Of a stretch of DNA of 64,000 nt, positions 58,062 to 64,000 are shown in pieces. The DNA comes from G963708325 sp963708325 (lineage in GTDB: Bacteria; Actinomycetota; Thermoleophilia; Solirubrobacterales; 70-9), in assembly GCA_963708325.1 (NCBI GenBank), contig OY970203.1, forward strand, positions 1,550,001-1,614,000, given 5' to 3'. Below the pieces are notes generated by a model. The model did not search any database and was not told where the DNA came from. It saw only the letters and a program-made list of their open reading frames with translations. Within the stretch, counting starts at the first letter, position 1. Each line of letters starts with the position of its first letter. Position numbers and translations under genes: made by a program.

Positions 58062-60413
58062 ATGGTGATACCGGTGTGGATCGTGCTGGCGGTCGCGCTC
58101 GCGGTGGTCGCGGGACCGGCCAGCGAGCGGACCAACAACAACGTCTCGCTGCCGGGGACCAACAGCCAGGACGCCCAGAACCTGCTCAACGATCGGTTCC
58201 CGAGCCAGGAGAACGGCACCAACCCGGTGGTGATCGTCTCCCATGGCGCCAGGCTCGACGGCGGCGCGAATCGCAAGGCGGTCAACACCACGGTCACCAA
58301 CCTCCGCCAGGTGCCCCACGTCACCAAGGCGGTGAGCCCGTTCTCGGCCGAGGGCTCGCTGACCAAGAACGGGCAGATCGCCAGCATCCCGGTGACCCTC
58401 AACGTCGGCGCCGCCGACCTGACGAACTCGCAGGCCGAGGCGGTCAGCGACGCCGCCGATCCGGCTCGCAACGCGGGGCTCGACGCCTCGGTTGGCGGCT
58501 ACGTCGGCCAGCAGCTCTCCAAGCCGAGCACCGAGTACAGCGAGGTGATCGGCATCACCGCCGCGATCATCATCCTCCTGTTCGCCTTCGGGAGCGCCGT
58601 GGCGATGGGGATGCCGATCGCGACCGCGATCATCGGCCTCGCCACGAGCCTCAGCGTGATCTCGCTGCTGGCGAGGATCGTCGAGGTGCCCACGGTGGGA
58701 CCGACGCTGGCGATCATGATCGGCCTCGGCGTCGGCATCGACTACGCCCTGTTCGTCGTCACCCGCCACCGCATGTATCTGGGGAAGGGGTTCGCACCCG
58801 AGGACGCGGCGGCACGGGCTGTGGCGACCGCCGGGTCGGCGGTGGTGTTCGCGGGGACCACGGTGGTGATCGCGCTGTGCTCGCTGGCAGTGGCGCGGAT
58901 CCCGACCGTGAGCGCCCTCGGCTACACCGCCGCCGTCGCGGTGCTGGTCGCGGTGTGCGCCGCGGTCACCCTGCTACCGGCGCTGCTCGCCCTGGCCGGG
59001 GAGCGGATCAACTCGCTTCACCTGCCGTTCGTCAGCAAGGAGAAGGTGCACGACACGCGCCCCCACGGCTGGGCCCGCTGGGCTCGCGGCGTCGCCCGCC
59101 ACCCGATTCCGGCGGCGATCGCCGCCACGGCGCTCCTCCTTCTGCTTGCGATTCCCCTGCTGAAGCTCCAGCTCGGACAGGTCAACAACGGGGCCGAGCC
59201 GAAGAGCACCCAGGAGCGCCAGTCCTACGACGGGCTCACCGCGGGATTCGGCGTCGGGGCGAACGGCCCGCTACTGGTCGGCGTCAGCCTCGACCCGCCG
59301 GCCAAGCCCGACCAGTCGAAGCTGAACCAGGTCAACTCGCAGCAGAAGCAGCTCGACCAGCAGCAGCAGCAGCTCAACGCCACCGAGCAGTCGACCGAGC
59401 AGCAGCTGGTCGCGCAGGGCGTGCCGCAGCAATCGGCGGCCCAGCAGGCGAAGGCGTCGGTGGCCAGCCAGCAGGACCAGATCAACGCCTCGCAGCAGAA
59501 GCTGAGCAAGGACAAGTCCGAGGCCTCCAACCCGGCCAGCGACCCCCGCCTCACCAAGCTCGACAATTCGCTGTCCAAGGTCAACGGCGTCCACTCGGTC
59601 TCGCCGCCGCTGGTCAACTCGAAGGGGACGGCGGCGGTGATCTCGGTCCAGGCGACCACCTCTCCCTCGGCGAACGCCACCGAGGACCTGGTCCGCCACA
59701 TCCGCTCGACCACGATCCCCGATGCGCTCGGCGCCGGCAAGACGACGGCCTACGTGGGCGGCCAGACGGCTGGCTACATCGACCTCGCCGACGAGATCAG
59801 CTCGAAGCTGCCCCTGGTGATCGGGGTCGTGATCGCCCTCAGCTTCATCGTGCTGATGCTGGCCTTCCGCTCGCTCGCCGTGCCGCTCCAGGCGGCGGCG
59901 ATGAACCTGCTCTCGGTCGGCGCCGCCTACGGCGTTCTCACCTTCGTCTTCCAGGAGGGGCACGGGGCGACGCTGATCGGCCTCGCCGGGGCGGTCCCGA
60001 TCGTCAGCTACATCCCGCTGATGATGTTCGCGATCCTGTTCGGACTCTCGATGGACTACCAGGTGTTCCTGATCAGCCAGATGCGGGAGCACTACGGGGA
60101 GTCCCGCGACAACACCGACTCGGTGGTGTCGGGGCTGGCCTCGTCGGGCCGGGTGATCACCTCGGCGGCGCTGATCATGGTCTGCGTGTTCTCCAGCTTC
60201 GTGCTCGACGGCGACCCGACCGTCAAGCAGTTCGGCCTCGGCATGGCGGTGGCGATCGCAGTCGACGCGACGATCGTGCGCTGCCTGCTGGTCCCGGCGC
60301 TGATGGTGCTGTCGGGGCGGGCGAACTGGTGGTTCCCCGGTTTCCTCGAGCGCCACCTGCCCGAGATCGGGGTGGAGGGCGAGCAAGGCCTGCCCGGAGC
60401 GGCGGCTGGCTGA
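58062..60413 (+). CDS. MMPL-family (RND) transporter
   Basis: 783 residues from the first ATG. About 12 membrane helices in two halves, with LAIMIGLGVGIDYALFVVTRHRMYLGKG in the first and MMFAILFGLSMDYQVFLISQMREHYGES in the second, the MMPL/RND proton-relay blocks. The frame is open upstream, and in-frame residues before the ATG read GLFCARRRLM, which is the normal MMPL N-terminus, but no start codon is found there. The periplasmic loop of the second half has a Gln-rich coiled stretch (about residues 425-490). It probably exports a lipid or drug. Confidence 0.88.
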   Translation: MVIPVWIVLAVALAVVAGPASERTNNNVSLPGTNSQDAQNLLNDRFPSQENGTNPVVIVSHGARLDGGANRKAVNTTVTNLRQVPHVTKAVSPFSAEGSLTKNGQIASIPVTLNVGAADLTNSQAEAVSDAADPARNAGLDASVGGYVGQQLSKPSTEYSEVIGITAAIIILLFAFGSAVAMGMPIATAIIGLATSLSVISLLARIVEVPTVGPTLAIMIGLGVGIDYALFVVTRHRMYLGKGFAPEDAAARAVATAGSAVVFAGTTVVIALCSLAVARIPTVSALGYTAAVAVLVAVCAAVTLLPALLALAGERINSLHLPFVSKEKVHDTRPHGWARWARGVARHPIPAAIAATALLLLLAIPLLKLQLGQVNNGAEPKSTQERQSYDGLTAGFGVGANGPLLVGVSLDPPAKPDQSKLNQVNSQQKQLDQQQQQLNATEQSTEQQLVAQGVPQQSAAQQAKASVASQQDQINASQQKLSKDKSEASNPASDPRLTKLDNSLSKVNGVHSVSPPLVNSKGTAAVISVQATTSPSANATEDLVRHIRSTTIPDALGAGKTTAYVGGQTAGYIDLADEISSKLPLVIGVVIALSFIVLMLAFRSLAVPLQAAAMNLLSVGAAYGVLTFVFQEGHGATLIGLAGAVPIVSYIPLMMFAILFGLSMDYQVFLISQMREHYGESRDNTDSVVSGLASSGRVITSAALIMVCVFSSFVLDGDPTVKQFGLGMAVAIAVDATIVRCLLVPALMVLSGRANWWFPGFLERHLPEIGVEGEQGLPGAAAG

Positions 60414-60426
60414 CTCGCGGCCGGAT

Positions 60427-60469
60427 CCCCAATATTGGGGTTGACCCGACGGGGTCTGGACGGTCTAAT
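60427..60469 (+). promoter_or_regulatory. Sigma-70-like promoter with an adjacent palindrome
   Basis: TTGACC (60441-60446) and TCTAAT (60464-60469) are 17 bases apart, close to the consensus. The perfect palindrome CCCCAATATTGGGG (60427-60440) touches the -35 box and is a good operator candidate. Transcription would begin near 60476 and lead into the gene at 60604. The palindrome also lies just after the MMPL stop. Confidence 0.7.
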
Positions 60470-60603
60470 CGCCGCTGAGAGCCCGGATACGCCCGCGACC
60501 TTTCGTCCCGCGGGCCGAGAGGGGGAAAACGGAGGAGGGCCAGAACCGGAAGCGCCTGCGGTGGCTGCTGTGGGTCGGAGGTGCCGCGCTCGCGGTCGCG
60601 ATC

Positions 60604-61515
60604 GTGGCGCTGGTCGTGATCCTCGTCAGCGGCGGCGGCACCGACGAGGCCAAGGGCCAGACGATCAGCTTCCAACCGGCGACCGAGACCGGCGACCATC
60701 CGTTCACCGAGCCCTCCGACGTCTCCGGCGACACGACCGTCAACTATCCGCCCACGGCCGCGGGTGGATCGTCGGGCGGCGGCTCGCCGAGCAGCGAGCC
60801 GTCGTCCGGACACGGAACGTTCGGTGGCACCAGCTCGGACTACGTCTGCGATCGCGAGAAGCTGATCCGCGAGCTGCTGAAGCGCCCCGACCGGATGCGC
60901 GGCTGGGCGGAGACGCTCGGGGTCGACCCGACGCCGAAGGCGGTCGCGAAGTACATCCGCGGCCTGCGCCCGGTGACGCTGACCCAGGACACCCAGGTCA
61001 CCAACCACGCCTTCCTCAACGGCAGGGTGATCGCCTACCAGGCGATCCTCTCGAAGGGGACGGCGGTGCTGGTCGACAAGTACGGGCGGCCTGTGGCCCG
61101 CTGCCGCTGCGGAAACCCGCTCACCGAGCCGGTCTATTACAAGGACGCGACCTGCTACCACTGCCCGCCGCACTACACGCCGCCGCCGCCGTGCAAGTAC
61201 CGGCCGTACGACCCCTACGACCAGCAGTACGGCCAGGATCCGAATACGGGCGACTACCTTGAGCCTGCCCCGACCGACGTGGAGTACAAGAAGAAGAACC
61301 CCTACAGCACCTGCTACGTCTTCTATCCAAATCCGCCGACTGTGTCGCTGTACGAGGAGGCTCCGCAGACGGAGACGACCACGACCACGCAGACGTACAC
61401 GCAGAACTACACCCAGACGTACACGCAGACGTACACGCAGCCGACGCACACCTCCACGGAGCCCGGATGCTGCGGCGGCGACACCACGCCGACCACCCCC
61501 GGCGACGGCTACTGA
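60604..61515 (+). CDS. Membrane-anchored Cys/Tyr/Thr-rich protein
   Basis: The first standard start is the GTG at 60604 (303 residues), but the frame is open from 60469. In-frame residues before it (RKRLRWLLWVGGAALAVAI, coded from about 60547) are a basic-plus-hydrophobic anchor, so translation probably begins upstream, after GGAGGAGGG at 60531. The outer part has a Gly/Ser linker, a domain with paired cysteines (RCRCGNP, TCYHCPPHY), Pro/Tyr-rich stretches and a tail of TQTYTQNYTQTYTQ repeats ending in GCCGG. The general design is that of a surface or wall-associated protein; I know no function. Confidence 0.7.
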   Translation: MALVVILVSGGGTDEAKGQTISFQPATETGDHPFTEPSDVSGDTTVNYPPTAAGGSSGGGSPSSEPSSGHGTFGGTSSDYVCDREKLIRELLKRPDRMRGWAETLGVDPTPKAVAKYIRGLRPVTLTQDTQVTNHAFLNGRVIAYQAILSKGTAVLVDKYGRPVARCRCGNPLTEPVYYKDATCYHCPPHYTPPPPCKYRPYDPYDQQYGQDPNTGDYLEPAPTDVEYKKKNPYSTCYVFYPNPPTVSLYEEAPQTETTTTTQTYTQNYTQTYTQTYTQPTHTSTEPGCCGGDTTPTTPGDGY

Positions 61516-61525
61516 CCGGGCAGCG

Positions 61526-61542
61526 ACCGCGGATTCCGCGGT
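61526..61542. terminator. Hairpin between convergent genes
   Basis: ACCGCGG (61526-61532) and CCGCGGT (61536-61542) with a 3-base loop, placed between the stop of the anchored protein (61515) and that of clpB (61552). No T-run. Probably a two-way transcription end. Confidence 0.5.
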
Positions 61543-61551
61543 GCCCGTTGG

Positions 61552-64000
<2,449 letters not shown>

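Noticed and set aside
57747..58769. Minus-strand frames of 240-340 residues over the MMPL start
   Set aside because: Composition is typical of the antisense of GC-rich genes; the plus strand has clear MMPL helices.
59300..59510. Gln-rich stretch of the MMPL protein as a foreign insertion
   Set aside because: It is in frame, has the host codon use and a coiled-coil pattern, and lies in the variable periplasmic loop of this family.

Overview
The window reads as the chromosome of a high-GC actinobacterium. My best guess is the class Thermoleophilia (Solirubrobacterales or Gaiellales). This rests on the strong GC bias, PurS-type purine synthesis, a CsoR with C36/H61/C65 spacing, apparent leaderless promoters and the family look of several proteins. 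The rank is an inference, not a measurement.

Positions 1-15234 are accessory DNA, visibly less GC-rich than the rest. The right end sits on tRNA-Ala(CGC) (15162-15234, minus strand). Genes from 6528 run left to right: three tiny proteins, a phage Dam-type methyltransferase, then a tightly overlapping operon. That operon holds a 64-aa protein, a VirD4-like coupling ATPase, a 39-aa ORF, a frameshifted replication-relaxation gene, an SPPY-type methyltransferase, a 31-aa ORF and a 123-aa coiled-coil protein, and ends at a strong terminator. A second operon follows: XRE repressor, ImmA/IrrE-type protease and large serine recombinase. This is the immR-immA-int order of ICEBs1, but with a serine rather than a tyrosine recombinase. 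Three near-identical 16-bp palindromes (GTTCAA-N4-TTGAAC) lie just before the transfer operon (two copies) and before the repressor gene (one copy). They are the likely operators of a self-regulating mobility switch. To the left lie unrecognised genes and a giant secreted delta-60/SGNH/PKD protein; the left end of the element was not found.

From 15235 on the content is mostly ordinary chromosome. Region 15.3-29.6 kb has a diguanylate cyclase, an acidic Pro/Glu-rich protein, glutamate dehydrogenase, tRNA-Ala(UGC), a flavin monooxygenase-cupin pair, a TPR-LuxR regulator, redox proteins, a D,D-carboxypeptidase, a rhomboid protease and a BBE-type flavoprotein. Region 29.8-39.0 kb holds the whole pyruvate dehydrogenase system with lipoate synthesis: lpdA, pdhA, pdhB, pdhC, lipB and lipA. 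Region 40.3-43.4 kb is thiamine synthesis: thiE diverging from a TPP riboswitch followed by thiO-thiS-thiG. The pathways fit together, because E1 needs TPP and E2 needs lipoate.

Region 44.8-56.1 kb is a purine cluster: purD-purE-purB, then purC-purS-purQ-purL-purF-purN-purH. A CsoR-type copper-sensor gene lies on the opposite strand between purB and purC. The last part holds a GYD protein, a methyltransferase, an MMPL transporter, a Cys/Tyr-rich anchored protein with a clear promoter, and most of clpB, whose 5' end lies beyond the window.

The best candidates for a second look are the repressor-protease-serine recombinase switch with its three operators, the one-base frameshift that fuses the replication-relaxation gene to the methyltransferase, and the recombinase gene whose last 20 codons are the antisense of a tRNA.
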